A stretch of 64,000 nucleotides of DNA from Epiperipatus broadwayi. Its lineage: Eukaryota; Onychophora; Udeonychophora; Euonychophora; Peripatidae. Below the pieces are notes generated by a model. The model made no database searches. It was not told the origin of the DNA and was given only the letters and a program-made list of their open reading frames with translations. The position numbers and the translations under genes were made by a program. Numbering within the stretch: the first letter of the stretch is position 1; each line of letters starts with the position of its first letter. The stretch spans positions 4,214,001-4,278,000 of the forward strand of contig JAQFVV010012497.1 of the NCBI GenBank assembly GCA_028023455.1, in the 5' to 3' direction. Below are positions 1 through 12,790 of the stretch, one piece after another.

Positions 1-666
1 AAATTATAATAGCTAATTATAAATAATACATGAATCCTCAAAATTAATAAATTATCACCTATCAACATGAATCTTAGTTCAAATGTAAATAAAGATGTAT
101 ATCATTTTTATTAAATCCAGTTTTCGCGTTATTTTTTTTTTGTTGATCACAATAATATACTCATGTCACATGACATGCTTATATGGATAAGGTAACATGT
201 TTACCATTGAGACTGAAGACTATTTGATTGATTTAAATATGTTATGGAATTAATAAAATATCCCTTTGATTCCAGAATATATGTCTTAAGCCCATCCTCA
301 TACATTCATATTTACGTATTTATATATAAATAATATATCGAGATATAAATAATTATTTCATTTTAATTTTCTTCATGCTTACCATAACATAAATTACCAC
401 TGAATATAGGAGGTATGTTTAATAAATATTTCCTGTTCCTAGCTCCATGTACCATTATAATATATACAGAATATATGATCTAAAGATATCTTCACTGTAT
501 GCATATATATATATATATATATATACATATCAGCATTACCTTCTAATAATCACTTGTAAATGAGTATGTGTATTCACTACTGACAAACAGAAGACAATTA
601 CGAATCACAAGTCTGTTCAGGATACATCATATACTGGGTCTTATTTGATATCATGCAGTTGTTTTT
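1..666. other. AT-rich intronic or intergenic DNA
   Basis: No coding or RNA feature is visible. A TA dinucleotide run lies at about 502-525. If TMEM230 continues to the left, this is part of its intron after the 4316-4438 exon. Confidence 0.5.
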
Positions 667-2520
667 TTAAACTTTCACTGCAGAAAATTTTTTTAATAAA
701 GACCTCTCCATCACTTCTTTTTGAAATAATCGTTTGAAATAAGCTTGATGATGTAAAAGATGCCTAATGTTTCCATAAAAATCATGCTCAAGTTCATCAT
801 AAAATATTTTTTTAGAAGCTGGTTTATTATTCGCTTGCCTCACATACCCAATCCAAAAAAGAATGTGATTTAACAATAGTAAATTTAATATCACATCCAG
901 AAAGCTAAAGAACATTGATTGATCACATGATTTCACCATCATATTTTCAGAATATTATGGAGCACCCTTGATCGAAATTTTTCCTGTGTCTTTATGTTGT
1001 ATTAATAGGAAATCCATGTTTCATTCCAAACAATAAATTTGGCAGAATAATAACTGAATATAAAATCTAATTTCATTATATATTGGGCTAATAGTTATTT
1101 TATTGTGATGAAATGCTCTATTTTTTGACTTGTTAAAAGTCGCAGCAGCATATTTGAGTTTGTATTGCCATTTATTAAGATATTTAAATTGACTTACATT
1201 CTTAAACTGATATGGTTTTTTTTTTCTGAAGAAAATAATTATTTATCCAATGTCTTCATAGATTATATTTCAAACATTAACACTCTGTAAGTCATTCTTT
1301 AAATCGACAAAAATAACACAATCGCCCAGAAGTCTGTAAATCTAGAAACGAAAAAAATTAAAGTTTTTAATTTTAATTAATCCAGATTAAAATCTTCACC
1401 ATCAAATCTATATATCATCTTGACACCTATTTCGTGAAATCATATACAATGTTTCAAAAAGAAAAACAGTCTTAAACAAGAGTTGGAGTTACCACATATT
1501 CTTTGCATAACACTAGTCTTCATTTCAAATGTTTTAGATTTTCTACCACCAGTAATTCTTCCTCTCATATCATAATGTAAAGACTATATAATATGAACAA
1601 ACTTTGATGGATAACTAATTTTTTTCAAACAGTGCTATAAATCTCTTCAATTAATTAAATCAAATGCCTCGACCAAATCAATACAAAAAAAAAATGCATA
1701 AGTAACAAATACACCTCCTGCTTATTACTATATAAATTTATTACAATAAACAATAACTCATCATACATTTAGTTATATCTGCATCCAACCATTTTCCTAT
1801 TACAGATATCAACTATCAATATATAGAAAAAAAGATATTTTCTTTCCACCCACCTGTTTAAAATAATAAATATATTGCAATTATTACATTATAATAATAG
1901 GAGTAAAATATTTAATGAACAAACCAAAATAATAAAATGATAAAGTTGAAAAACTTTCTAATTTACATTGATAGGGTAATATTAATTACTAATGATTTTA
2001 ATAACCTTTTATAAATACTCCCAATATAACTGCTAGATAGCCAAATTTAGTATAATAAACAGCAACTCAACATATATTAAAGTTCACTGGTCATGCCTAC
2101 CAGTATTAAAGAGAATGATTCCAAATGTATATAGTATACATACTCTCTTTACCAAACCAAAAATATATTACACAATAAAAAAACTAACAAACTCAAACAT
2201 TACTTTTCCTGCATTTGCTTGATAACAAAAACCTTGATTATAGGGCTTCATTTCTCTCCAAAAATCACAGTGAATCATCATCTATGGCTGAAAGCAATCT
2301 ATGCAATAAAATCCTTGAACATACTTTTTGATAGGGTATGATGATGATAATAAATGCATTCTTTTGTATCTCTTTACTTTTATAAACTAAAACAAAAAAA
2401 GCATTTTTAAGATAAAATAGCATAACCCCATAGGTCCATATTTTAAAACCTCCAAGAATCTCATCAACATTTGAAGCCTTTTCAATTATAAGATCACAAA
2501 GAATTTATTTTAACTTCATC
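667..2520 (-). pseudogene. Decayed LINE, reverse transcriptase to C-terminus
   Basis: Reading the minus strand from about 2.5 kb downward gives successive broken pieces of a non-LTR retrotransposon polyprotein. Near 2.3 kb is a palm-region piece (ILLHRLLSAIDDD). Near 1.65 kb is IDLVEAFDLIN, equivalent to the first catalytic aspartate block. Near 1.5-1.6 kb is MRGRITGGRKSKTFEMKT, and at 667-942 a post-RT piece with WIGYV and KKIFYDELEHD. The same blocks occur in the LINE at 30.7-33.5 kb, which suggests one lineage. Frameshifts and stops throughout make it a dead copy. The endonuclease end was not found, so it is probably 5'-truncated. Confidence 0.6.
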
Positions 2521-3080
2521 AAACTGAATATCTCTGTCCAAATCTAAATGAATTGATAAAATAAATATATCAATAAAAAAAGTCACTTGATGCAATTCTA
2601 TGAGTAATTTAATCATACGAAAACATGTTTTTCTGATCGATATATTGATTTTAATACTTTAAAAAAAGATCTAAAGGGGCCATGGCCTGTAATTATTCTT
2701 AAGTATTTCTGAGTATCATTGATCGTATGCCTTTAAATTTAAATTCTACAATACAAAAAACACCATGTTTTGTTTAATCCAATCATTGATAATACAATGA
2801 AATGCAAGGAATCGGTTAAGATTGCTTTTTCATTAAATCCAAAAGCAAAATTATTTGATCCATAACATTCTTTGTAAAAAAATTTAATTCAATAACATAA
2901 CAGGCTCAAAAATCGAAATTGGTAACTTTAATATTGGAATTTACCATGAGGAATAATTCTCACTACAGAATGAACATAAAATTTCCTGCCATTAAGTTTG
3001 GAATAGGACCGGCTTTTTGATACAAATATCATTTTAATTTTCATTATTCTTGAATACTAAATTTAAAGTGATGCTGACTG
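2521..3080. other. AT-rich spacer
   Basis: I see no coding, RNA or repeat structure here. Confidence 0.4.
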
Positions 3081-3084
3081 CCTT

Positions 3085-3235
3085 TGAGAGAATAGTCTAA
3101 TTGATTAGAGCTTCACCTTATACTCATAAATCTAAAGGTCACTAGTTTGATTTCCATACTAGTACCATCACTAGTCAGGCTAGCAACATCTGAAAAAGAG
3201 AGGAGAATAACATAACCCAAAACATTATGATATAT
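3085..3235 (+). repeat. tRNA-derived SINE
   Basis: Positions 3093-3110 read as a tRNA D-arm/box A (AGTCTAATTGATTAGAGC). Positions 3143-3155 read as a T-arm/box B (AGTTTGATTTCC), and GGTCACTAG sits between them as in a tRNA. Spacing and order match an RNA polymerase III internal promoter. A non-tRNA body follows. The tRNA part is too degraded to be a functional tRNA gene. Confidence 0.65.
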
Positions 3236-4315
3236 ATTAGCATATGTATTATTATTTACAGTTGAATGAACTTAGAAAAATATAAATAAGGTTTAAATTT
3301 TTATAAAAACATTCAATAATTAAACTAAATGATGAAAGTAGCCCAATGTATAATTACAAATTATATATACATATGGTAATTAATTATTTATATGATAATG
3401 TAATGTTTTTAACAGACATTATAGATGGCAAAATATTTTACTAATATATATTATATATTGCATATACAACCAAAAAAAAATATAAATAGGATCTTAATAT
3501 AGATGTTATCAATACATCTTAAATGACAGGCAATAAGAAACGTTAATGAATAAAAGAAATTTAACTATAATTTAAATCATAAAAAAAAAACAATTAATTT
3601 CAATTTTTAGAAACTAATAAAATGATATGGACATTGAGTTTTGTATCTTATAATTTTATAGATATTTTTACTATCCATTACACTAAAGGAAATGTATCCC
3701 CAGTTGGAAATATATTATTTTTAGGCATACATTTAGATGGAATAACTTGAAATAAATAATTATATAGCATTGTATACACATACAAAAGTTGTGTCATATA
3801 TCGTTATTGACGGAATCAATCACATTACACATTGTGCGATATTTGCGAGTGGTGACGAAATCTGTTTTCAAAAAAATGGGATATTATTCCAACTTCATCA
3901 CAAAGTTAGAGTTTAAATTGGAAAGAGTGGTAGCATTAAGTACTTATACTTTCTCTACATTTAATGCCAAAGATTTTTTGTAAAAAAAATTTAAAAGACA
4001 AAGTTTATACAAGAAAGCTATCAACTATTGCCGAATTATGACAAGCTATGGAAGCAGAATGTTCAGCAATATCAACAGATATCTTCCATAAGTTATAAAC
4101 TTCAATCTCTCAGTAAAGATAACATCTGGATGCAACAGAATAATTTAAATACCTGTGTTAACAAATATTGTAATCTGATTTTTTTTTTTTCATTACAAAA
4201 TGAAATCAAGGAAAATAAATATAGGAAGTTATTAAAAATCAAAGCATGCGATTTTTTTTTCCAGACATGCACATATACACAGCTATATTATTTTTCATAG
4301 GTTCAATGATTTTAC
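3236..4315. other. Intron sequence with two unassigned short frames
   Basis: If TMEM230 is spliced as proposed, this lies just downstream of its 4316-4438 exon. The plus strand has two open stretches, 3789-3983 and 4028-4300. The second begins with a conventional-looking peptide (PNYDKLWKQNVQQYQQ) before dissolving into T/A runs. I recognise no family for either; the second may be a remnant of an element or a retrocopy. Confidence 0.35.
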
Positions 4316-4438
4316 CTTAACATTAATAATTTCTAACAATAACAAAATTCCAATAACAATCAGCAGAGTTCCAAGACTAAAAAGTCCAACAGCTAATCCA
4401 ATAGCCTTGTAGGGAATCTTTGGAGCGGGTTTCTGAAA
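4316..4438 (-). CDS. TMEM230: TMEM230, internal coding exon (two-span membrane protein)
   Basis: TMEM230 is a small two-span membrane protein of endosomes, the trans-Golgi and secretory/synaptic vesicles, implicated in vesicle trafficking. This 123 bp exon encodes 41 residues. They begin [14 protein letters not shown] and run into a hydrophobic first transmembrane segment (about residues 13-36). PKIPYKAI is the family signature just before that segment. On the minus strand the exon follows an acceptor reading TTTTAG and ends AAG before a GTAAAA donor. It is in phase 0 with the 19035-19109 exon, giving DLQ-FQK across the junction as in vertebrate orthologues. The second transmembrane segment and the acidic tail are not seen in the 4.3 kb to the left, so the next exon probably lies outside the window. 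The exon has no stops, unlike everything around it. Confidence 0.9.
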
Positions 4439-4949
4439 CTAAAATATAATAATAATTAAAACAAATAATTAAATTACTATAAAATACATATATAAATACA
4501 TATGTGTGTGTGTAATTAGTTTTAAAATTATTACAGACAGAAAAGTAAATGCTTACCAGAACAAAGAAGTATTCGGGGTTTCTTTTTTTAAAAAAAAAAG
4601 ATTAGGACAATCCTGCTTGTTGAAAATAAAATCACAATACAAAACAAAACCAAAACAAACAGTAGAAAAACTGGATCAGAAATAACTATTTCAATAAGCA
4701 AGTGTGTTAAAATAACTAGGAGAAAAAGCTTCTAGCATAAAGTACTGTTCTATATTTACTATGACAAACAGGTTTTAAAGTGGTCAATATTTTGCTTTTG
4801 TCCTGTGATGTAATTAATTTATTTACTTAAAATAAACATTTCTTTCAAAATCATCTATATAAAATATGTACAAGCATATAGCTTATTTAGTTTCAAGAGT
4901 TAAATGAGTATGAAATTATCTTATCTCAAACATACTCCATCTGGGCGAA

Positions 4950-5010
4950 AAAAGCTCTGAAAAAGATTGTTGGACAATTGAAAATGTTAGGATATTTTTG
5001 GAACTTTGTA
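4950..5010 (+). repeat. Second hairpin family, single ribozyme-like core
   Basis: The core reads CTGAAAA, then AG, a five-pair stem (ATTGT/ACAAT around TGG), T and GAAAA. The stem is fully paired here and differs from other copies by compensatory changes (see 57909-58172). Only one arm is recognisable. Confidence 0.45.
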
Positions 5011-6579
5011 TTATGCTAATAGAAAAGTGTGTCGGTAGTTTGTTTGTTTATAATATTATAACTTTCAACTAATATTATTTATATCCTCATAGTCGGTTTA
5101 GTTATTAACCTAATGGCTTAATATAGCAAATAGGTCAATAAACTAATCTGATGATATTCCTCAAATCATTGCTTAAAACTATTTGGGCATAGCTAATGTG
5201 GTTTGGAGGCAGATATCTTAATTATCCTTACCTAAGAACATACTCATATGCTAATATTAATATCTGCCCATTTACATTTAAATTCACATTAAACACTCAA
5301 TTTTAACATACAGTATATAATATATCTACAGAAATTATTATTCTGGCTATTATCATCAAATTTTATCTAACCAGTTATATATATTATCACTTAACGCACA
5401 AATGTCATCAAACCAGACACATAATTCAAACAACTGTAATGAATAGAAACAAAAACATTTTATCTCAAAGAGACACTCCTCTCAATTATTGATGTGACGC
5501 AAAGATTGTTTCTTTATCATACTGACTTCTTGGTCACATTCACAACTTCTTCCAAAGTGACATCTTTAAAAACATACACCACTTTAAATTTAGCAGAGCT
5601 CTACAAATATCATTTCCATGATTATATTCATTCTAATTCACACTCACTGCTTCTATTTAAGTTCTACAAGCCAAGTTTTTACCCAAGTGATTCAATTATT
5701 GTTCTTGCAATAGCCATAATATGTATATGATATCATTTCTGATAATATGATTAATGACATTATGTCTCTCAATGATTTAGGAAGGACAGATATTTTTTTA
5801 TAATGTAAGAGATTTTTTAACAGCCAACTTTTTCAGCAGAATATCGAAAGTAATAAATTAAAAGCAATACTAATACTATATATTGGGGGGAGGGGAAAGA
5901 AAACTCTAAACCCACTCTTGAGGCATTTTTTGTACATTTAAGTGTGCTCTCAGGCAAACATTACAAAAGTTTCTGTTCATCATTGAGTCTATATTATTAA
6001 TAAACTCTTCAATTATATATTTTCTATAATTAACGCAGTGCAAATTATTTGTACTTCTTTAGAATTAAAAATATGATCAAATATTTTTAAGTGAATTTTA
6101 ATAACATGCACCCTTAAATGCATAATTTTTTAATTTAAATAGTTGTCTTTGAAAAAAATGCTTAGCACCAAACTTGCATTAAGATTGTATTTATTATTTT
6201 CAATGCTTTCCCTGAATATACAGTATTAGTAATGCCTTTAATTTATCACATTTCAATGATGGAAGTTATATTATCCATGATATAAAAAAGCATTCAGCTT
6301 TTAGAATGAATATCAAATCATTGACAAAATTTTTATTATTCAGTAATGTTTTTTATTTATTTAAAAAAAAAGCAATTTAATGATGTGTATCCATTAGTTT
6401 ACAAAGGAGTCCTGGCAAACTACTATAGATGATGATGATTAAGAAATTAATCAAATTTGCTTTCAAGGGAAGAACTTGACATACAAATGTACAATTTAAA
6501 ATTGTAAGATTCCTTTATTTAAAGTAAAAAAAAAAAATTTCATTTTAAAGCATTTTTCTACCAATATTTTATTTAATTT

Positions 6580-6760
6580 ATGACAACTTCAATTTTCTAG
6601 CAGTCTTCTTCAAATATTCTAAAATATCCTTCATCAAATCTCTTTTCAAATTTGAAAGGACAGTTCCAATTGCATAGCAGTCTTCTTCAGATATTCTGAC
6701 ATATCTGAAGAAGACTTGTGGACAATTGAAACTTTCATATATTAAAGCACTGTGAAAAAT
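6580..6760. repeat. Cluster of three hairpin-family cores in both orientations
   Basis: Two minus-strand copies (about 6585-6640 and 6660-6700) and one plus-strand copy (about 6700-6740) share CTGAAGA, AGACT.., a short stem and GAAAC or GGAAC. The second and third face each other as an inverted repeat around ATATCTGAAGAAGACT. The arrangement resembles the arms of the hairpin elements at 50.7 and 58.0 kb, with an extra partial copy. Confidence 0.5.
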
Positions 6761-9700
6761 GCATTAAGAAAAGTAAATTTTTTAAAAAAAAAATTAATAG
6801 AAGCAATACAATAAAAATAGAAAAAGTTTATACATCTTGGAAGAATATTTTTTTCAGAAATTACTGACAATAGTGTCAATAATGTAAGTAAGGAATCAAA
6901 GAAAATGTGATATTACAATTACTCTACAAAAGTAGAAAATGATATTTTAAAAAACAAAAATTATCCAGTAAGAGATATAATTCAAAGCTAAATAGAATAT
7001 CAAACTTCTGACTAAACAATGTAAAATCAGCTAGATTCATTACAGTTCATTATTGATTCCATGATTAGCAGCATGAGATTTCAGAAGAGTCTTAATTAGA
7101 GAGAATAATTTATGCATAGAATAATAACATATAGAAATTAGATATAAGAAACAAAAGAAAAATTGACAAACAATAAAAGAGGGTAAATAACAAATATAAG
7201 CACCAATATATATATATATACATTGAGAGGAGATCAGAAGGCTGGAAATAAATGATTGATATTATTGATACTAATGGGAGGAGTAAAAAAAAAAGAGATC
7301 TTTTTGTATGGTAATTATTTGCACGTAAATAACAGTAGCTTAATCTAAAACTTAAATCTGGAATCTTTAAGCTTTTAAATATTCTATTTACTTCTCTCTT
7401 AAACTTTATGAGCATCATTTCTATGTATGGAAGTTATATATTATCTATTACCATGTTCTGTCAGAATTAATACTTCAGTCAAAATTGTTAAGAAAAAGAG
7501 AAGTGAATTTTAAGTATTAGAAATGTCTCCAAAATTTATCTCACAGATAAAAAAATATCTAAAATCTTTTATTATGGCATTGCACCTAAGATAAAGCATA
7601 TATATATTGACAAAAATCAGGTTACACTTTATTTGGTCACAATAAGAGTATATAAAAAAATTCAGTTGTTTTATTTTAATTTCTAGTTTTATTATTTATG
7701 TCATTGCAATTAACATATTTTTACTATCCAATGTGACTGACTATATAATAACATTTTTGAATTATGATAGGTTCCAGCTGGGTGAATGTAGAATATAGGT
7801 TTTATCCAAATAAACATACTTAAATAAAACTAAGTTCCTCAGAATATGAATTCTATTATCCACATTAAACATAAAATATAAATTTTCTGTTTCTGCTTGC
7901 TTTCTCTGAAAAGCCTTCTGGTTAATTCACTTGACTAATTGCAAATACGAATATCCAATCAGCATTTTAAAAACTTGATAATCCATATTTTTTAATTAAG
8001 ATGCATACTTAGTTAAAGCAATGTTGGAAGATAATATTATATTTAATCTTTTTCCTTCGGTTACTCTGAAAACAGTTTATAAATAATATCTTTAGAAATT
8101 CATGATTTTTTTTTTAATTGAAAAATTCAAACTAATATCCATTCGTATACCTAACTCACAAAATCCATTAATAAGCAAAGAAATTAATTTCATTGAAACA
8201 AAAATCTTCACTAAACATGCTCAACAGAGACTATATAAACATATGAAAATTAATTAATAAATGCAATCTGCATAAATAAATGAATAAATCATTAATCTTT
8301 TTCCTTACATTATTCATGAGATCATAGGAAATATTACTGGACAAATTTTCAGTTATAGAATATTTTTCAATGCTATTAGAAAATGGCTGCTCAGTGCGTG
8401 ATATCATTTTTCCTTTTTTTATCTCAGCTCAGGTTTTATTCTGATTTAATCTACAAATATTTAAGTTAAATTTTGACTAATTATGCATAATTAAGATAAA
8501 ATAAGATGAAAAAGAAAGAAAAAAAACTTAATGAAACCAAAAGTAAAATGTTAATTTATTCATGAGAAACAGTCATTGTATGCAAATAAGTATTTTATTT
8601 TTTGTTTTAATTGAAAATTAAATTTATATGAATTACACTGACACATCAATAAAACTAAGCTGCTTTCAAATAAAATGAAAATAAAATAAAAAAGAAACCA
8701 ACCTAAGTATTTTATTATCAGTGTATGAGTATATATATTATCACATTTTGATTTGTTCAAACTTTCTGCATTCACAACTTTGAGTCCAACAACTAATCAT
8801 TTATTAAACTAGAGATTATCCCTAACTCAAATATAAACTTAAAACGTCTGTTAAAGATTAATATATGTTTTTTTAATTAAGCATAATCACATGAAATGGG
8901 TTCATCTCATCTTTTTAAGATGTCTTTATTCATGTTTCAAAAGCATGTGAGATGGAATAAAATTTTAAGTATATCTTAATATGTAAATGAGATGATTCTA
9001 CAATGTTACTCTAAATAGCTGAGATGTCTTTGATCATTTTTTGAAATAAGAAAATAGGCATTTCTTATTCTCATTGCACTTTAAGATATTATATAGAAGA
9101 TTAGTTTGAATTAATCAGTGGTCAAATATTGGATCAATCAAAATATTAAAACTAAATTAATTTAAATCAATTGATACTTTAATTTACACAGTTCAGCTAT
9201 AATTTTAAAACTGCAAATAAATGTTCAAACAATAAAATATGTAATGATGGATAATTATGATGTCCAATATAAAAAGCAAGATTATTTTTGCAGTTCAATT
9301 ATTTATATTAATAGTGCTTGAAGAGCCATTTTATTTATTAAATATGTTAAGCATTGTAATAATCCATCTTATATATATAGAAAGATGGATAGACAGACAA
9401 AAAGTTAATTCAGCCTTGCATACCCATTGTATAGCAAATTTACAAATAATTAATTAGTTTGTAATGATTTCAAATTTAATATATAATACAATCAATTTGT
9501 TTTTTCATACAAAGTTTAATAGGATGAATCATACACAGGAATATATTCAATAGTAATTCTTGCAATATCTTTTTGACAATGAAATTTTCATAATTTCATC
9601 TTTGCTGTCTTTGGCCTGAAAATCACATTTAAATGATATCTGGATAGGATAAATTATTTGTTACATATGTAAATTATTTTTTAGATATAATGTAGAATCC

Positions 9701-10444
9701 ATTACCACCTTGATATCAAGTTTTCTTTTTCTTCATATTTAACTGTAATCTCACCTTTTCCATCTGTTTTTTTTTTCTTTTTAATAACATTGTTAATAGT
9801 AAAATTTCTCCGACTAATCCTGGATGTCTTTGGCCAATATGATTTTTTTTATTATGGTTACAATATAAAGTTGTGTCTAACTTCTTTATCAATGTAAAAT
9901 TAGTCTTTTTCGCCATAGATAAACTTGTCAATATATTTTAGATTTCAATTATAATTTGGATTTTTATTTCTTATTTGAAGACTTTAACAACTAGATGTCT
10001 AAATTGCTCTAATCTAATCATCTTAAGCCTGCAGCACAGAGAAATATCTGCAGCTTTTTCTCATTAACACATTAGGTGCCTTCAGAACTAAGGAACCCAC
10101 CTTCAAACATTAAAGATTTATTCTGTTTTGCCATAAAATTGATGATTTTCAATAAACAGAAGAAAGATGAAACTCAGTGCAGACTTCTATATAAGATATT
10201 CAATATATAATAATGATTATATCTAGTAATGGCTTATCAGGATTGCTAAACTCATGGTCATTATATGTGAAATCATAAAAATAAAATATTAAATAAAATC
10301 AATAAACATTTAGTGACTTTTAATTTACTATATTATATATTAAAACAGGCAAAACTCACTATATATATTGCCATATACAGCAAGCTAGAGTAATCAATGG
10401 ATGCCAGAAGGCTTGTGCAAAAAATCCTCATCTAGTGCCTACTT

Positions 10445-10507
10445 ATCCAGTATCCCCAGACTAGTTTCTGGCTTATGGTCTTTGTCAGTGAGGAGCCTCG
10501 GATCTGA
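10445..10507 (-). ncRNA. Hammerhead ribozyme motif, copy A left arm
   Basis: On the minus strand: stem I 3' strand TCCTCA, core CTGACAA (G8 mutated to A), stem II, GAAAC, ACTAGT and the GTC cleavage triplet, then TGGGGA pairing back to TCCTCA. The core change should make this copy inactive. Confidence 0.55.
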
Positions 10508-10696
10508 GAGCACTGCATTTAGATGTATGGATACTGAACTGGGTTCAGACCCATATGACTATATAAGCTGATGGGCTTGGATTGGAAACATTAAGGTGTT
10601 TTCAGTGTAAGACTCATAGTTTTGTAGTTAAATGGAGATAAAAAGTGGTTGCTGGAGGATTGTATTAGATCCTAAGATCTAGGTGCAGTGCTCTCA

Positions 10697-10756
10697 GATC
10701 CAAGGCTCCTTACTGACAAAGGCCATAAGCCAGAAACTAGTCTGGGGATACTGGAT
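10697..10756 (+). ncRNA. Hammerhead ribozyme motif, copy A right arm
   Basis: TCCTTA pairs with TGGGGA (stem I, inner). An outer helix ATCCAA/CTGGAT has five of six pairs. Stem II is GGC/GCC and GAAAC and GTC are intact. The core reads CTGACAA, with the same G to A change as the left arm, so it is probably inactive. Confidence 0.55.
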
Positions 10757-10917
10757 AAGTAGGCACTAGATGAGGATTTTATACTCAAGCCTTCTGGCAT
10801 CTATTGATTACTCTAGCTTGCTGTGTGTGGCAATATATATATAGTGAGTTTTGCCTGTTTTAACAAGTTATACACAAGCATAAGAGGTGGTGGTCATGTA
10901 ATGATTATATTATATAT

Positions 10918-11639
10918 ACAAGTATTAAATAATAGTACTTGTCAAGTAACTGAAAGTTTTTTGGTAATTTATTTATTGTTATATTGTTAATATTTATTAT
11001 ATTATTGAATAGTTTGATTCATCAATTATAACATATAATATTTCTGGTATGAGTGTTTTCATTTGGTTTATATGTATATAAACAAAACCACCTAATGCTT
11101 TAATTATAAAAATAGTAGCAACAATTAAAATTTACAGAATTTCCTTGCAATCATGATTTTATTTATTAAACAAATAAATGAAAGCTAAAACAAAAGATAA
11201 ATATATATATTCACAAAACTAACCACTCTCAAAAACAACTGTCAATTATCCTTATCATTAAAGGAAGTACTCAGATTCAAAATGATTAATCAGAATTTTC
11301 TTTGATGCCTCATTTCATTTCATTATTCATCAAAGATAATATTTGTATCAGTGAATAATATTTTATGACCAGTATCATGATCATGAATGTATAAGGTCAA
11401 GTTAAGGTATCCATTCTTAATTGTTCAGCTTTATACAATCATGAACTCAGTATTGAACATAAAATAGTTCAGTGATGCTAATGTTATCTTTTATGAACAT
11501 AATGCAATAAAAAACGCTTCAAAGACTCTTTTGATTAATCATTTTATGTCAGAGGCCATTAATCTTATGAGAATTTCCTTTAATGTTAGTGTGATTGACA
11601 ATTGCCTTTATATTATGGGCAGTTCTATATGTATATATG
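10918..11639. other. Intron spacer
   Basis: AT-rich sequence of the TMEM230 intron; nothing recognisable. Confidence 0.4.
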
Positions 11640-11832
11640 TTATGAAAATATAACAGAAATTTCCTTCTATTTACTTAGATAAACTTCAGCTAAAATGTAA
11701 TTAAGAAAATATTGATTAAAATTGAAATCATACCATTTAGTAATAGTAGTTTTATCTGACTTTCCATTAATCTAGAAGTGGAAGTGCTTTTAGTTTGGTC
11801 TCCTAAATCTTATAAGAATCAAAAATCAAATA
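11640..11832. repeat. Dispersed repeat, inverted relative to 18.3 and 18.6 kb
   Basis: Its reverse complement aligns along most of its length with 18305-18480 and more loosely with 18635-18790. Shared blocks include ATTCTTATAA, CTATTCCACTT-like, ACTATTATTA and AGTTTATCTAAGTAAA. It therefore lies on the outer side of the gypsy insertion in the opposite orientation to its relatives on the other side. I do not know its class. Confidence 0.5.
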
Positions 11833-11879
11833 TGTTTTATATAACCTTAAAAGTAGAGAAACCAATTCTGAATATGCAT

Positions 11880-12070
11880 ACCATAATAACAATTCACATC
11901 AGACCCTAGAACCATTTTAACAAGACTGCCCATTTTCTCATATCAATGCTAATTTATTTATTAATTAGATAAAAAAAATGCTAATTTATTTATTAATTAG
12001 ATAAAAACTGTCCATTTTTAACTAACTACTATGCTGCTATATGGTAAATAACAGCAATCACTGTCATAAT
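11880..12070. repeat. Repeat flanking the gypsy element, with a 32 bp tandem duplication
   Basis: It aligns directly with 18130-18250 on the far side of the gypsy element (GACTGCC...ATCAATGC(T/C)AATTTATT...TTAG(A)TA). Inside it, 11945-12007 is two copies of a 32 bp unit starting AATGCTAATTTATT. Confidence 0.5.
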
Positions 12071-12075
12071 CTTTC

Positions 12076-12695
12076 TGTTATATCTGCACGTGTATATTTA
12101 TTAAAGCATACATAAATGTGTATGCACAAATTTAGAAATATTAATATTGCTAGAATACTCTAGAAAATAAATAACTAAATGATATGCAGAAAAAAAGAAT
12201 TCAGTAACTGCAAGAAGCAACAGGCTAATTTGCATGTTAATAAAAGCTTTAGGCAAATTAGCAAAGGCGATAAAAAAGTTTGAAAAAGAAGAATTAAAAA
12301 AGGCAAAAAATAAACACTGCAAAGATAAGCAGCAGAAATGAAGGGCAGAAAATGTTGTACTAAGTAGTGAGCTTAAGTTATGTCCTGTGATCAGTTCTGT
12401 TGTTTTGGAAATGAGAAAAAAAAGAGCTTTAGTCAAGAATCTAATTCAATTATTTCATAAATGTGTGTGAGCGATAATATGCTTACAAAATTATAGAGTT
12501 AAAAAGTCATTTGTATATATTAAATATCTATAGAGATATATGTGAACTGTAAATTACTAATATTTTACTAATACTATTATAATTATTCAGAGTAAAATAA
12601 ACTCTTGAATTTATTATTAAACTTTGTTGTTGTTTCCTTTATATAACGTCAAAATTAACCAGCTGCCAATTAACTGGTTGATCCTGGCTATATTA
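12076..12695 (+). repeat. 5' LTR of the gypsy element
   Basis: It starts TGTTATATCTGCACGTG and aligns with TGCCACATCTATACATG of the 3' copy, all differences being transitions. It contains an AATAAA-like block near 12.6 kb and ends ...GCTATATTA, where similarity between the copies stops. A TGG-starting primer site follows two bases later. Confidence 0.8.
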
Positions 12696-12697
12696 TG

Positions 12698-12715
12698 TGG
12701 TGCAGTCAATAAAAG
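12698..12715 (+). other. Probable primer binding site
   Basis: TGGTGCAGTCAATAAAAG begins two bases after the LTR end, the usual place and usual TGG start for pairing with a tRNA 3' CCA. I cannot name the tRNA. Confidence 0.45.
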
Positions 12716-12790
12716 CTTTGGAAAATATTAAGTGGAGTAGCTTAACAAGAAGGTTTAATTTGTGTGATATAATTCAGTGCTGCAATTGAA

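Larger units (their letters stand above)
4439..10328. other. TMEM230 intron, distal half
   Basis: This is mostly featureless AT-rich sequence. It holds copies of the second hairpin/ribozyme-like repeat near 4.95 kb and 6.6 kb. At about 6405-6445 a short piece ending in GATGATGATGATT looks like the 3' tail typical of RTE-type LINEs. A TA run lies at 7205-7220. Minus-strand frames at 7110-7418, 8560-8775 and 9716-9931 are not convincing genes. Confidence 0.5.
10341..10905. mobile_element. Foldback element copy A (Penelope-like, non-autonomous)
   Basis: Inverted arms of about 175 bp (10342-10515 and 10689-10865) flank a 170 bp unpaired middle. The left end starts AAAACAGGCAAAACTC and the right arm ends with its complement. 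A tail of about 40 bp (TTATACACAAGCATAAG...GGTCATG) is present only on the right. The 12-mer TATATTATATAT occurs directly outside both ends (10329-10340 and 10906-10917) and would be the target duplication, although low complexity weakens that. Each arm carries a hammerhead-type motif, one on each strand. No protein is encoded. Confidence 0.65.

Noticed and set aside
502-525. TA run as a regulatory or replication element
   Set aside because: Similar TA microsatellites occur about ten times in the window without context.
3093-3165. Intact tRNA gene
   Set aside because: D-arm and T-arm are recognisable but the acceptor stem does not close and a non-tRNA body follows; called a SINE.
9716-9931. 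Minus-strand frame with HIGQRHPGLVGEI, faintly like the HPGGRGNAG region of ribosomal protein L27a
   Set aside because: Only a few residues agree and gaps are needed; the remainder is lysine-rich from A runs. Not enough for a pseudogene call.
11945-12007. CRISPR-like direct repeat
   Set aside because: Two adjacent copies with no spacer in an animal genome: a simple tandem duplication.
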